64,000 nt of DNA, taken from positions 86,741 to 150,740 of IMG/VR virus record IMGVR_UViG_3300042484_002275; one strand, 5' to 3'. This DNA is from a virus. Of this stretch, positions 1 to 5,935 are shown piece after piece; position 1 is the stretch's first letter; every line of letters begins with the position of its first letter. Below the pieces are notes generated by a model, which was not told the origin of the DNA, did no database searches, and saw only the letters and a program-made list of their open reading frames with translations. Both the position numbers and the translations under genes were made by a program.

Positions 1-1
1 T

Positions 2-121
2 CAACAAGCCTTCAATATGTACTTCCAAATGAATGGAGCATTTATTCTAGAGCATATGGACAAGAAGATGGATGTATCAAAGATAGAAGATCAACAAGGA
101 AATTTAATATACATAAACTAA
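2..121 (+). CDS. C-terminal fragment of an unknown protein
   Basis: An open frame enters from the left edge and stops with TAA just before the next start codon. The 39 visible residues are mixed hydrophobic and charged and end in NLIYIN. The coding-like composition and the two-base gap to the next gene suggest the tail of a real gene in the same operon. The fragment is too short to assign. Confidence 0.5.
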   Translation, partial: QQAFNMYFQMNGAFILEHMDKKMDVSKIEDQQGNLIYIN

Positions 122-123
122 AC

Positions 124-363
124 ATGGAAGGAAAAGTAAAAACACCGAAGGAATTAATGGCAGACTTAAAAGGAAATTACATTCAAGTAATTAAAAAGAA
201 TGGAAAGACTCACGATAAGCTTTATAAAGATCCTCAGAGAGCAATCAGAGGAGTAGGAGGAGTAGAATATGTAAAGTACTTAAGAGAAGTTCTTAAAGAG
301 CAAGTCAATTCAAGATACACAGAAGTAGATTCATTAACAGGAACACCAGAAAACGAATTATAA
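124..363 (+). CDS. Hypothetical protein, 79 aa
   Basis: A small basic N-terminal part (GKVKTPKELMADLKG) is followed by a predicted helical segment and an acidic tail. I do not recognise a family. Its stop codon overlaps the start of the next gene (TAATG), so it is probably translationally coupled to the membrane-protein genes that follow. The internal sequence RAIRGVGGVEYVKYLREVL looks like an amphipathic helix. It is probably cytoplasmic, as no signal peptide or membrane segment is visible. Confidence 0.6.
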   Translation: MEGKVKTPKELMADLKGNYIQVIKKNGKTHDKLYKDPQRAIRGVGGVEYVKYLREVLKEQVNSRYTEVDSLTGTPENEL

Positions 364-569
364 TGGTAGAAAAAGTAGGATTAGCAGTAATGGCAGCTTT
401 AGGAGTTGCAGTACTAACAGCAGTATTATTGGCTTGGCCAACACAGTGGCTTTGGAATAACGCTCTAGTAGGAGCAGTGGATGGAATCAATCCAATAGGA
501 TTTTGGCAAGCATTAGGACTTACATTCCTTTGCAATATATTATTCAAATCAACATCAAATAGTAAATAA
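363..569 (+). CDS. Small two-pass membrane protein, 68 aa
   Basis: Residues 4-27 form one hydrophobic segment (GLAVMAALGVAVLTAVLLAW) and residues 44-62 a weaker second one. The polar end is KSTSNSK. The small size and position among three consecutive membrane-protein genes suggest an inner-membrane role, but no family is recognised. The start overlaps the upstream stop codon and the next gene begins one base after its own stop, so the group is a tight operon. Confidence 0.65.
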   Translation: MVEKVGLAVMAALGVAVLTAVLLAWPTQWLWNNALVGAVDGINPIGFWQALGLTFLCNILFKSTSNSK

Positions 570-570
570 G

Positions 571-858
571 ATGAAGACAAAAACAATTTTAAAAGCAATT
601 GGATTTTTTATAGGATGGTTGTTATCATTCCAATTAATAGGTGTGGGAACATATCTAATGAATCAACCAAGCAATCTTTCATTTACATTTGGAGTATTAG
701 CAGCACTATCAACAATTGGAGCCATAGGGTACTTTGCATGGAACTTAGGAGGGTACATGGGTAAGTTATCAAAGGAGTATCTAGAGAGTAAAGAAGTTAA
801 GCAAGAAGAGCCTGAGCAAGAAGTAGAAGAAGAAGTTAAACAAGTTAAACAAGAATAG
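571..858 (+). CDS. Membrane protein with acidic coiled C-terminus, 95 aa
   Basis: Two hydrophobic segments (about residues 7-29 and 37-62) are followed by a strongly charged C-terminal tail of alternating Glu, Lys, Gln and Val (VKQEEPEQEVEEEVKQVKQE) that would be cytoplasmic and helical. The layout resembles small phage holin-like or inner-membrane proteins, but there is no lysis enzyme beside it, so I do not assign a holin role. It lies in an operon with the neighbouring membrane proteins. Confidence 0.65.
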   Translation: MKTKTILKAIGFFIGWLLSFQLIGVGTYLMNQPSNLSFTFGVLAALSTIGAIGYFAWNLGGYMGKLSKEYLESKEVKQEEPEQEVEEEVKQVKQE

Positions 859-860
859 TT

Positions 861-1223
861 ATGGTATTTTTAATAGTAGTTTTAGTAGTACTGCTGCTTA
901 TATTCACAATAGTACTGGGAATATTTTTAGCAGAGAATGACGGTATATTAGATGACCAAACCGTAAAAGATTATCTAGATAAATTAGGAGATAGCTTTAA
1001 CGTATACATCTCAGAATACACTCACAGAATAGATCCAACATATTCAGCAAATGTAAAGAAGAGTATTGAACAATCTCCTGCAGTAATTCGATTAGTTTTC
1101 CCATATCACATAGAGTATGTAGGAGCAATTCCAGCATGGAGTAAATCAAAGCCTAGAATTGATGCAATGTTTGGACAAGGAACAAAAAGCAATTGGAAGA
1201 GAAAAAAATTAGGATTAGAGTAG
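861..1223 (+). CDS. Membrane-anchored hypothetical protein, 120 aa
   Basis: Residues 2-24 are almost wholly Val, Leu and Ile, giving one N-terminal transmembrane anchor. A soluble domain of about 95 residues follows, ending in a basic stretch (SNWKRKKLGLE). I see no lipobox and no known catalytic motif. It is the last of three consecutive membrane-protein genes. A promoter-like box lies just downstream, so the following SPFH gene may be a separate transcript. Confidence 0.65.
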   Translation: MVFLIVVLVVLLLIFTIVLGIFLAENDGILDDQTVKDYLDKLGDSFNVYISEYTHRIDPTYSANVKKSIEQSPAVIRLVFPYHIEYVGAIPAWSKSKPRIDAMFGQGTKSNWKRKKLGLE

Positions 1224-1243
1224 ATTTATCGAAGTAAGTTTCG

Positions 1244-1252
1244 TATCTTTAA
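1244..1252 (+). promoter_or_regulatory. Candidate early promoter -7 box only
   Basis: TATCTTTAA matches the -7 element seen in the other early promoters and stands 53 bases before the SPFH gene. The TTG expected 20 bases upstream is not present (the bases there are TAG), so this promoter is weaker or relies on another factor. Confidence 0.4.
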
Positions 1253-1304
1253 GTATTATTAAAAACAAATAAAAGTAAACAATTAAATTTAAACAAAAGT
1301 AGTT

Positions 1305-2162
1305 ATGAACAGAATTTTAGTAGTAGTAGCGTTGATCTTAGTAACATTAGGATTAGCAGGGTCATGTAAGATTGCCGATTCGGCAGAAGTAGCATTAGTG
1401 GTAGATCAAATTGGAACCAATAAAGGAGTTCCCAACATTGAAATGGCAAGTGGATTTATTTTCTATTTCCCGCCAACACAAGATGTATTTATGTATCCAA
1501 CATCAGTTCAACACAAGGTATGGACAGCATCAGTAGATGAAGACTCTCCAACAGATGAGCATATTGATGTAACGTCAGCAGATGGAGCGACATTTGGATT
1601 AGATGTATCTATTAACTTACAATTGCAGAGAGCAAGAGCAGCTGAATTATTTATCAAGTATAGAGTTGATATGGAAGATCTAATTAATTCAAGAGTAAGA
1701 ACTATAGTTAGAAAAGAGTTACTAGACAATGCAGTTAACTTCGCTTCAGATAGTTTATTACAGCATAGAAATATCTATGAAGGTAATGTAACAAGATCTT
1801 TAACAGCTTCTTTAGAGAAGGAAGGATTCACATTAAATAACATTGCAATTCTTAAAATGCAATTGCCTAAATCATATAAAGCAGCTATTGAAAGAAAGAT
1901 TGCAGTATTACAAGAGACAGCAACTATTATCTCTCAGACAAAGCAAGCAGAGCAGACAGCATTAAAGAAAGTAGCATTAGCAAAAGGTAACTATGAAGCA
2001 GCACAATATGATGCTAAAACAAAAGAAATCTTATCTCAACCTAAGTTATTAGAATTGTACAAAGCAGAGACAGCTAGAATAAGAGCTACCAATGGTACAT
2101 CAGAGTATGGATCTAATAACGTCTTTGGATCTACATCAGGAATACTCTTGAATAGAAACTAA
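1305..2162 (+). CDS. SPFH/band-7 (prohibitin-like) lipoprotein
   Basis: The N-terminus is a signal peptide ending in a lipobox-like LAGSC, with Cys21 as the likely lipidated residue. About residues 25-230 read as an SPFH/band-7 domain: a beta-rich start, the RTIVRKELLD helix region, then a long Ala/Glu/Lys helix (residues 195-245, AAIERKIAVLQETATI and onward) typical of stomatin and prohibitin proteins. SPFH proteins assemble into membrane-bound rings or cages and often modulate proteases. In a phage this could protect or remodel the host membrane; that is inference. The C-terminal 25 residues are Ser/Asn-rich. It is followed by a terminator. Confidence 0.8.
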   Translation: MNRILVVVALILVTLGLAGSCKIADSAEVALVVDQIGTNKGVPNIEMASGFIFYFPPTQDVFMYPTSVQHKVWTASVDEDSPTDEHIDVTSADGATFGLDVSINLQLQRARAAELFIKYRVDMEDLINSRVRTIVRKELLDNAVNFASDSLLQHRNIYEGNVTRSLTASLEKEGFTLNNIAILKMQLPKSYKAAIERKIAVLQETATIISQTKQAEQTALKKVALAKGNYEAAQYDAKTKEILSQPKLLELYKAETARIRATNGTSEYGSNNVFGSTSGILLNRN

Positions 2163-2182
2163 AATATATTAAAAATAAATGT

Positions 2183-2212
2183 AAAAAGGCTTGCTTATGT
2201 GAGCCTTTTTTC
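2183..2212 (+). terminator. Intrinsic terminator overlapping a promoter
   Basis: A perfect 9-bp stem (AAAAAGGCT / AGCCTTTTT) with a 10-base loop ends in a T run. The TTG of the next promoter lies inside this hairpin. Confidence 0.8.
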
Positions 2213-2222
2213 TTATCTTTAA
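2191..2222 (+). promoter_or_regulatory. Early promoter (TTG-N20-TATCTTTAA)
   Basis: TTG at 2191-2193 and TATCTTTAA at 2214-2222 have the same 20-base spacing as the early promoters further right. It drives the small gene starting at 2249. Confidence 0.75.
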
Positions 2223-2248
2223 GTATTAGAAACAAACAAATAAAGGTT

Positions 2249-2425
2249 ATGAAAGTACAAGATTTAAAAGCAGGTGATAAGTTTAAGATGAATGGACTAT
2301 CAGTAAGCGGTAAGCAGACTAAGGTTAAATGCGAGATGATTAGATACAATGGAATGGATAAGTACATTGTAGTATGCCAGGGTATTAGTATATTGGTAGA
2401 TGGTACTGATGAAGTCTCTGTATAA
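2249..2425 (+). CDS. Hypothetical protein, 58 aa
   Basis: Starts 27 bases after an early promoter -7 box, in the usual A-rich leader. The protein begins MKVQDLKAGDKFKMNG, which looks like a small beta-barrel of the type seen in phage accessory proteins that read 'a level or state must be set' (KAGDKF), but I cannot name a family. It contains two Cys (C28, C43) too far apart for a simple zinc site. Confidence 0.6.
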   Translation: MKVQDLKAGDKFKMNGLSVSGKQTKVKCEMIRYNGMDKYIVVCQGISILVDGTDEVSV

Positions 2426-2441
2426 CTAAAGGATAAGAGCT

Positions 2442-2540
2442 ATGACAGAAGAAGAGTTACAGGCATTACTTGATGAGGAAGAGAAATACATCAATGAATG
2501 GAGAGATAGTTTAACACAGGAGCAGATTGATTCGATTTAA
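2442..2540 (+). CDS. Very small acidic protein, 32 aa
   Basis: MTEEELQALLDEEEKYINEW is the first part of a 32-residue, strongly acidic, probably single-helix protein. It starts 16 bases after the previous stop and shares its transcript. No family is recognised. A role as a small binding or inhibitor peptide is possible but unsupported. The codon use is phage-like. Confidence 0.45.
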   Translation: MTEEELQALLDEEEKYINEWRDSLTQEQIDSI

Positions 2541-2548
2541 AAACTTAG

Positions 2549-2612
2549 GGGAGGGGGCGCAAGACTACTCACCGAAGGTGTCACGCGCAATTTCTCCCAA
2601 CCTTCCAGGTTG
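2549..2612 (+). promoter_or_regulatory. Structured RNA leader (nested stems plus hairpin)
   Basis: GGGAG (2549-2553) can pair with CTCCC (2594-2598), GCGC (2557-2560) with GCGC (2585-2588) and CACC (2570-2573) with GGTG (2577-2580) across a GAA loop. A separate hairpin CAACCT-TCC-AGGTTG occupies 2598-2612. The region is far more GC-rich than its surroundings and stands directly before the gene at 2641. It could be a riboswitch-like or protein-binding leader, or a processed RNA. Confidence 0.4.
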
Positions 2613-2640
2613 TTGGAGGTAAAATCTAAATAAAAACTAT

Positions 2641-2895
2641 ATGAAAACAATTTACAAGTACGAATTAAGATCACAAGATGCTAGTATAAAGCTTCCTCTA
2701 GGGGCAGAGATACTTACAGTACAGATTCAAGACGGTAGGCCAATGATATGGGCTTTAGTAGATCCAGAGAATGTATTAGTGGATAGATTTATATCCATTG
2801 TAGGTACAGGATGGCAAGTAGAGGACAATACGAAATATATTTGTACATTCATGGAAGGATATTTTGTGTGGCATGTATTTGAAATGATACAATAG
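2641..2895 (+). CDS. Small conserved phage protein, DUF7352-like, 84 aa
   Basis: The pattern KTIYKYELR...LPLGAEILTVQIQDGRPMIW...ALVDPEN followed by an aromatic C-terminus resembles, from memory, a widespread phage and bacterial family annotated DUF7352. Its function is unknown. It reads as a compact all-beta protein with no active-site motif. The gene follows a structured, GC-rich leader, unlike most neighbours, which suggests separate control of its translation. Confidence 0.65.
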   Translation: MKTIYKYELRSQDASIKLPLGAEILTVQIQDGRPMIWALVDPENVLVDRFISIVGTGWQVEDNTKYICTFMEGYFVWHVFEMIQ

Positions 2896-2896
2896 T

Positions 2897-3064
2897 ATGA
2901 AAGTAATCTATATGGAAAGAACTATTGCTCTTATGTTACATGAAAGAGCCAAAGAGACAGAGATATTAATAGCCTCAGGAGAGGTTAAGAAGTCAGAACA
3001 AGGAGTTAATTATTTACTAACAATTGAAGAGGATGGTGATAGTATTGTATCAGAAGAAGTATAA
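2897..3064 (+). CDS. Hypothetical protein, 55 aa
   Basis: Begins one base after the DUF7352-like gene. It starts MKVIYMERTIALMLHERAKE, giving one helix, and ends in an acidic tail (EEDGDSIVSEEV). No family is recognised. Tight spacing with both neighbours supports it as a real operon gene. Confidence 0.5.
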   Translation: MKVIYMERTIALMLHERAKETEILIASGEVKKSEQGVNYLLTIEEDGDSIVSEEV

Positions 3065-3068
3065 GGGG

Positions 3069-3218
3069 ATGAAGGTCATGTTCAATTCTAGAAAAGGAAG
3101 CGGGATGATAATAGAGGGGATAGCCGTACAAGAGGTACCGGAACTAGATGTAGTAATTCTCAGAGATAGAGAAAACTTCTCACATGCAGTAAGTAAGAAT
3201 TCAATAACAGAGATATGA
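3069..3218 (+). CDS. Hypothetical protein, 49 aa
   Basis: A longer reading from 3024 would overlap the previous gene by 41 bases. The ATG at 3069, four bases after that gene's stop, gives a compact product beginning MKVMFNSRKGSGMIIEGI that reads as a small beta-barrel. It ends in TGA overlapping the next start (ATGA), so coupling is likely. No family is recognised. Confidence 0.5.
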   Translation: MKVMFNSRKGSGMIIEGIAVQEVPELDVVILRDRENFSHAVSKNSITEI

Positions 3219-3421
3219 AAAAGTTACTTTGGATATTGTATTGGAGACTTACAGGAATGATAGGGTATACAATCGTCCTTAGCGATTGGTATGATCCGGA
3301 AACATTTACATTAAAGAGAAAGAACAGTCACATGACCTTTCTCAAGATTCTAAGTAAGGAGGATGCAAACGGACATAGAAAAATAAAGGAAGTATTTAAA
3401 ATACAAATAAGAAAGATATGA
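3215..3421 (+). CDS. Hypothetical basic protein, 68 aa
   Basis: The start overlaps the previous stop by four bases. The N-terminal MKKLLWILYWRLTGMIGYT could be a weak membrane-associating helix. The remainder is basic (TLKRKNSHMTFLKIL) and ends with alternating Lys/Ile. I do not recognise it. Overlaps on both sides place it in one translational string from about 2641 to 4027. Confidence 0.5.
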   Translation: MKKLLWILYWRLTGMIGYTIVLSDWYDPETFTLKRKNSHMTFLKILSKEDANGHRKIKEVFKIQIRKI

Positions 3422-3567
3422 AAGAAATAACAATCAAAGATGTTTTTAATAAGGAGAAAGCCCAGGAAATAAAAACAACCTTAGATGAGATAAAAAGGCT
3501 TAGAAATGAAAATAAAATACTCAGAGAGGAATTAGAATACGAAAAAAGAAAGAACATTATAAAATAA
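3418..3567 (+). CDS. Small coiled-coil protein, 49 aa
   Basis: About residues 15-45 form a heptad-like helix (EIKTTLDEIKRLRNENKILR) typical of a short leucine-zipper coiled coil, so it is probably a dimer. It overlaps the previous stop by four bases. Function is unknown; small coiled coils of this kind can be DNA- or protein-binding adaptors. Confidence 0.5.
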   Translation: MKEITIKDVFNKEKAQEIKTTLDEIKRLRNENKILREELEYEKRKNIIK

Positions 3568-3572
3568 TAGAG

Positions 3573-3770
3573 ATGATAAAGACTAGAATGGTTATAATGA
3601 AAGGAGGTCATACAGAATATGATTTCGAAACAGAGATTATAAAGCCTAGAATAGGGGAGTTAATCTCCATAGGAGGTAATCATTATGAAGTAAAATTCAT
3701 ACAATACCTCTTTGATGATGAAAAACAATTCAAACATATACTTGTAACAGCAATAAATGGAGGAAGATGA
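3573..3770 (+). CDS. Hypothetical protein, 65 aa
   Basis: Predominantly beta-strand pattern (MIKTRMVIMKGGHTEYDFE, then ELISIGGNHYEVKFIQY) with no membrane segment. The GGNHYEVKFIQ part suggests a small barrel. It overlaps the next gene by four bases (ATGA). No family is recognised. Confidence 0.5.
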   Translation: MIKTRMVIMKGGHTEYDFETEIIKPRIGELISIGGNHYEVKFIQYLFDDEKQFKHILVTAINGGR

Positions 3771-4027
3771 CAGTTAAAGAACTAATTGAAAGTCTAAGTA
3801 AGATAGAAGACAAGGACATAAGAGTAATAGTAAGTGGATATGAAGGAGGCGTAGATGATATAGTAATAGGAAACGGTATAGATAATAGTACTATAGTAAT
3901 TCCAGCAATCATACATGTAGCCTTAGATGTAAATAAAGAATGGTATTACGGTAAACATAAAAGAGTAGATGATATGTATGGAGCGACTAATAGTGAATAC
4001 CATATAGTAAAGGCAATTATACTATAG
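3767..4027 (+). CDS. Conserved small phage protein, 86 aa
   Basis: The N-terminus (MTVKELIESLSKIEDKDIRV) and the following VIVSGYEGGVDDI segment resemble a small protein found in many phages and prophages. The function of that family is not known to me. It has one alpha helix, then strands carrying the acidic motif GGVDD. It is the last gene before a 640-base non-coding region holding a repeat array. Confidence 0.6.
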   Translation: MTVKELIESLSKIEDKDIRVIVSGYEGGVDDIVIGNGIDNSTIVIPAIIHVALDVNKEWYYGKHKRVDDMYGATNSEYHIVKAIIL

Positions 4028-4031
4028 AGAT

Positions 4032-4118
4032 ACCCATTCATAGACCCGTTTACATACCCGTTTACATACCCAATTCGTTACCCATTTGTAACCCGTTTCT
4101 GTCCCCGTTTCATACCCA
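4032..4118 (+). repeat. Phased ACCCGTTT array, block A (8 units)
   Basis: ACCC or CCCC cores begin at 4032, 4044, 4056, 4068, 4080, 4091, 4103 and 4114, so spacings are 12, 12, 12, 12, 11, 12 and 11 bases. The best unit is ACCCGTTTACAT. The mix of 11 and 12 excludes a coding repeat. No gene is visible here. Possible roles are an origin iteron set or a protein-binding array. Confidence 0.7.
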
Positions 4119-4407
4119 TACATACATGCATGTCACGTACGGAAGATACCTGGAGAGACATAGAGAGAACTACTGAGATACAATAAGAAAAGGTAAGACT
4201 TTGATTAAACATAAAGAGTAGTAAAACCCTTTGAAGAGTATAAAGACATATAGTACTAGGTATGAAAAGGTACTGTAAAGGATATACGATGTGTAAGAAA
4301 AGAATAAAGGCACGGTAAAATAAAGTAAGGAAAAATGTGGGGACTGTGTCTCCTTATTACTTTTTTTTCTATATAGAGATAATCTATTGTCTATAGTGTA
4401 AGGAGAT
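4119..4407. other. Non-coding spacer between repeat blocks
   Basis: Purine-rich sequence on the + strand with no open frame of note and no promoter match. It includes the palindrome-like CATACATGCATGTCACGTAC and one weak terminator-like hairpin. The motif GTGTAAGGA appears here and again inside the next block. Confidence 0.5.
4323..4371 (+). terminator. Possible terminator in the repeat region
   Basis: AAGTAAGGA can pair imperfectly with TCCTTATTACTT (bulged), followed by a run of eight T. The loop is long, so this is a weak call. Confidence 0.35.
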
Positions 4408-4582
4408 ACCCGATTTCGATACCCATTTGGTACCCGTTCCTATAGGCGACAGGGAGAGAGTGTAAGGAAAAACCCGTTCTAGCTACCCGTTTGTAACCCG
4501 TCCTGTTACCCGACCTAGTAACCCGTTTGGAAACCCCTCTAGTGACCCGGTTGAGACCCGTTTCTTTCCCCGTTTTCTACCC
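4408..4582 (+). repeat. Phased ACCCGTTT array, blocks B and C (13 units)
   Basis: Cores begin at 4408, 4421, 4432, then, after a 40-base interruption, at 4472, 4485, 4496, 4508, 4521, 4533, 4545, 4556, 4568 and 4579. Spacings are 11-13 bases. Both sub-blocks start after the same GTGTAAGGA sequence, 64 bases apart, so the block seems to have grown by duplication. It ends in a CCCCC-TTC-GGGGG hairpin at 4580-4592. Confidence 0.7.
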
Positions 4583-4610
4583 CCTTCGGGGGAAATAACT
4601 TAAAATAAAG

Positions 4611-4642
4611 TTGCCTAACATAACTATTGTTCGTATCTTTAG
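4611..4642 (+). promoter_or_regulatory. Early promoter (TTG-N20-TATCTTTAG)
   Basis: TTG at 4611 and TATCTTTAG at 4634-4642. It fixes the start of the following gene at 4668, because the in-frame TTG at 4611 is the -33 box itself. Confidence 0.8.
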
Positions 4643-4667
4643 GTATAAAGATAAAAAAACAGACACT

Positions 4668-4880
4668 ATGAGAACAATGAGAACAGAGAAGGTAGCAGAA
4701 TGGTTAGGAAATCAAGGAATGGTTGAGGCTAAGGCTAACTTACTCAGCACCTTTGGTCATATGGAGAATATTGACTACGGAGGAATAGAAGGTTTCTTGT
4801 ATATCTATTATAAAGACTTTGCTGGGGATGTTTTCCTCTCTATGCAGTGTCAGGTTTCTACAACTCTAACCTTTGATTAA
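4668..4880 (+). CDS. Hypothetical protein, 70 aa
   Basis: The ATG at 4668 lies 26 bases after the -7 box; upstream in-frame codons are promoter DNA. The protein begins MRTMRTEKVAEWLGNQGMVE and ends in a strand-rich part (GGIEGFLYIYYKDFAGDVF). I do not recognise it. It is the first gene to the right of the repeat array. Confidence 0.6.
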   Translation: MRTMRTEKVAEWLGNQGMVEAKANLLSTFGHMENIDYGGIEGFLYIYYKDFAGDVFLSMQCQVSTTLTFD

Positions 4881-4885
4881 ACACT

Positions 4886-5029
4886 ATGAAGACAATTCAA
4901 TTTACCATGCAAGAGAGATGGGCTGCCTCACGGCATACCGTACAGAAGTCTAAGAAGACCTACAACAGGAAGGAGAAGCACTCCTCAAAGAAACAGGGGC
5001 CTCAAAAGGGTCCCTTTTATTATACCTAA
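4886..5029 (+). CDS. Small basic protein, 47 aa
   Basis: Starts five bases after the previous stop. About one third of residues are Lys, Arg or His (for example KSKKTYNRKEKHSSKK), so RNA or DNA binding is likely. A similar short basic type occurs in Bacteroidota mobile elements, but I cannot name a family. The last codons overlap an inverted repeat that may end transcripts in both directions. Confidence 0.55.
   Translation: MKTIQFTMQERWAASRHTVQKSKKTYNRKEKHSSKKQGPQKGPFYYT
5005..5020. terminator. Bidirectional terminator-like inverted repeat
   Basis: AAAAGGGTCCCTTTT is a near-perfect inverted repeat with T-rich flanks on both strands. It lies at the end of the basic-protein gene and at the expected end of the leftward transcript from the promoter at 5199-5230. 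Confidence 0.4.
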
Positions 5030-5054
5030 AGCTTTGCTTTAAGTGCCAGGACCA

Positions 5055-5090
5055 GTTAAAGCATCACTTTAAGTTAAAGCATCACTTTAA
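5055..5090. repeat. Two exact tandem 18-bp repeats, each a hairpin
   Basis: GTTAAAGCATCACTTTAA is present twice without a gap (5055-5072, 5073-5090). Each unit is itself an inverted repeat, TTAAAG-CATCA-CTTTAA. Confidence 0.85.
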
Positions 5091-5198
5091 GTGGGTATGA
5101 AACAGTAGTGTGTATTACCTACTACAGAATATAAGGTACCGGCCCGTCTACTCTTCCGACTCTCTTTCAAGATCAGGCCCCTTATCCTTCTAACATAC

Positions 5199-5230
5199 CT
5201 AAAGATACGAACATAACTCCTCTCTAGCAA
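5199..5230 (-). promoter_or_regulatory. Minus-strand early promoter
   Basis: On the minus strand TTGC (TTG at 5230-5228) is followed after exactly 20 bases by TATCTTTAG (5207-5199) and then GTATG. All elements match the + strand early promoters. It is the only such minus-strand match I found, and it has no gene downstream. Confidence 0.8.
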
Positions 5231-5283
5231 CTATTTTTACATTTATTTTGTTATTAATAATGAATATAAATAACGTACAGGAG

Positions 5284-5315
5284 TTGCCTCCTATGTACTT
5301 ATTCCTTATCTTTAG
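5284..5315 (+). promoter_or_regulatory. Early promoter inside a small hairpin
   Basis: TTG at 5284 and TATCTTTAG at 5307-5315, 20-base spacing. AGGAG-TTGC-CTCCT forms a short stem with the TTG in its loop. Confidence 0.8.
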
Positions 5316-5342
5316 GTATCAATAATTAAAACAATAAAGGTC

Positions 5343-5597
5343 ATGACTAAATCAGAAACATTCAAATTACATTTTCCAGAGTTTAAAGGAGTGGTACATT
5401 TCTTCACCTCAGATTGTGAGCAATTAAACTTTATAGATGTACCTAATGATACAGTTGAATTCACTACTTCTTTTACATTGAGTTGTGGATGTTGTTCTGA
5501 CTTTGATCAGAGAGAGGGATCTCTAAGTCATATCATGGATCTTATGAGTGGAGGTGAATTTGTAGAACTTTTATCAATAGTAAATAATTTAAAATAA
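5343..5597 (+). CDS. Hypothetical protein with CGCC motif, 84 aa
   Basis: Starts 27 bases after the -7 box, in the shared leader. The middle carries SCGCCSDFDQREG; with Cys25 and the CxCC cluster it could bind a metal, but the spacing does not match a known zinc finger. The rest is a mixed alpha/beta protein. Own promoter, single-gene unit. No family recognised. Confidence 0.6.
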   Translation: MTKSETFKLHFPEFKGVVHFFTSDCEQLNFIDVPNDTVEFTTSFTLSCGCCSDFDQREGSLSHIMDLMSGGEFVELLSIVNNLK

Positions 5598-5599
5598 AG

Positions 5600-5631
5600 T
5601 TGCTTAATTAAATTATAGTTCATATATTTAG
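5600..5631 (+). promoter_or_regulatory. Early promoter (TTG-N20-TATATTTAG)
   Basis: TTG 5600, TATATTTAG 5623-5631, followed by the conserved GGTATCAATAATTAAAAC leader. Confidence 0.85.
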
Positions 5632-5658
5632 GTATCAATAATTAAAACGACATATATT

Positions 5659-5874
5659 ATGAATGCAATTTACAAATGTGAGGATTTTAAAATCGAAAAT
5701 GGAGTATTAACAATATGGGGAGCTGAGCTAATAGGAATGGCTGCATCTGTTAATGATTTCAATAAGGTATATGAAATATTTTGTAAGGGTAAAGGAATCC
5801 TTCCTAATGGATTAATATGTCCAGCATTATATTGTGAACAAAGGGAAATTAATATTGTGGTATTTGAAAAATAA
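5659..5874 (+). CDS. Hypothetical protein, 71 aa
   Basis: MNAIYKCEDFKIENGVLTIW starts an alpha/beta protein of 71 residues with three more Cys (C42, C54, C59). No family is recognised. It is a one-gene unit behind its own early promoter, and the next promoter begins three bases after its stop. Confidence 0.55.
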   Translation: MNAIYKCEDFKIENGVLTIWGAELIGMAASVNDFNKVYEIFCKGKGILPNGLICPALYCEQREINIVVFEK

Positions 5875-5876
5875 AG

Positions 5877-5908
5877 TTGCTCGTTTAAATTAAAGTTCAT
5901 ATATTTAG
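5877..5908 (+). promoter_or_regulatory. Early promoter (TTG-N20-TATATTTAG)
   Basis: TTG 5877, TATATTTAG 5900-5908. It starts three bases after the preceding stop codon. Confidence 0.85.
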
Positions 5909-5935
5909 GTATCAATAATTAAAACGACATATATC

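Larger units (their letters stand above)
5005..5194 (-). ncRNA. Candidate leftward small RNA with tandem hairpins
   Basis: A perfect early-type promoter on the minus strand points into this stretch, where I find no usable reading frame: ATG frames stop after four or fewer codons. Read leftward the RNA would contain AGTAG/CTACT, then two identical 18-base hairpin units TTAAAG-TGATG-CTTTAA (5055-5090), then a TAAAGC/GCTTTA hairpin. The two loops expose the same UGAUG. An antisense or sponge RNA is possible. It would run antisense to the end of the 4886 gene. Confidence 0.5.

Noticed and set aside
305-598. Minus-strand ORF of 97 codons
   Set aside because: It is a shadow of three closely packed + strand membrane-protein genes and has no promoter.
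571-858. Holin
   Set aside because: Two membrane segments and small size fit, but no endolysin or other lysis gene is adjacent, so the call would be a guess.
4032-4592. CRISPR-like array
   Set aside because: Units are only 11-13 bases apart with no 25-35 base spacers and no cas genes; a CRISPR is excluded.
4032-4592. Repeat protein encoded by the ACCCGTTT array
   Set aside because: Spacings mix 11, 12 and 13 bases, so no frame continues through the units on either strand.
4611-4667. Longer N-terminus for the 4668 gene
   Set aside because: The in-frame TTG at 4611 is the promoter -33 box, and the -7 box lies inside the extra codons.
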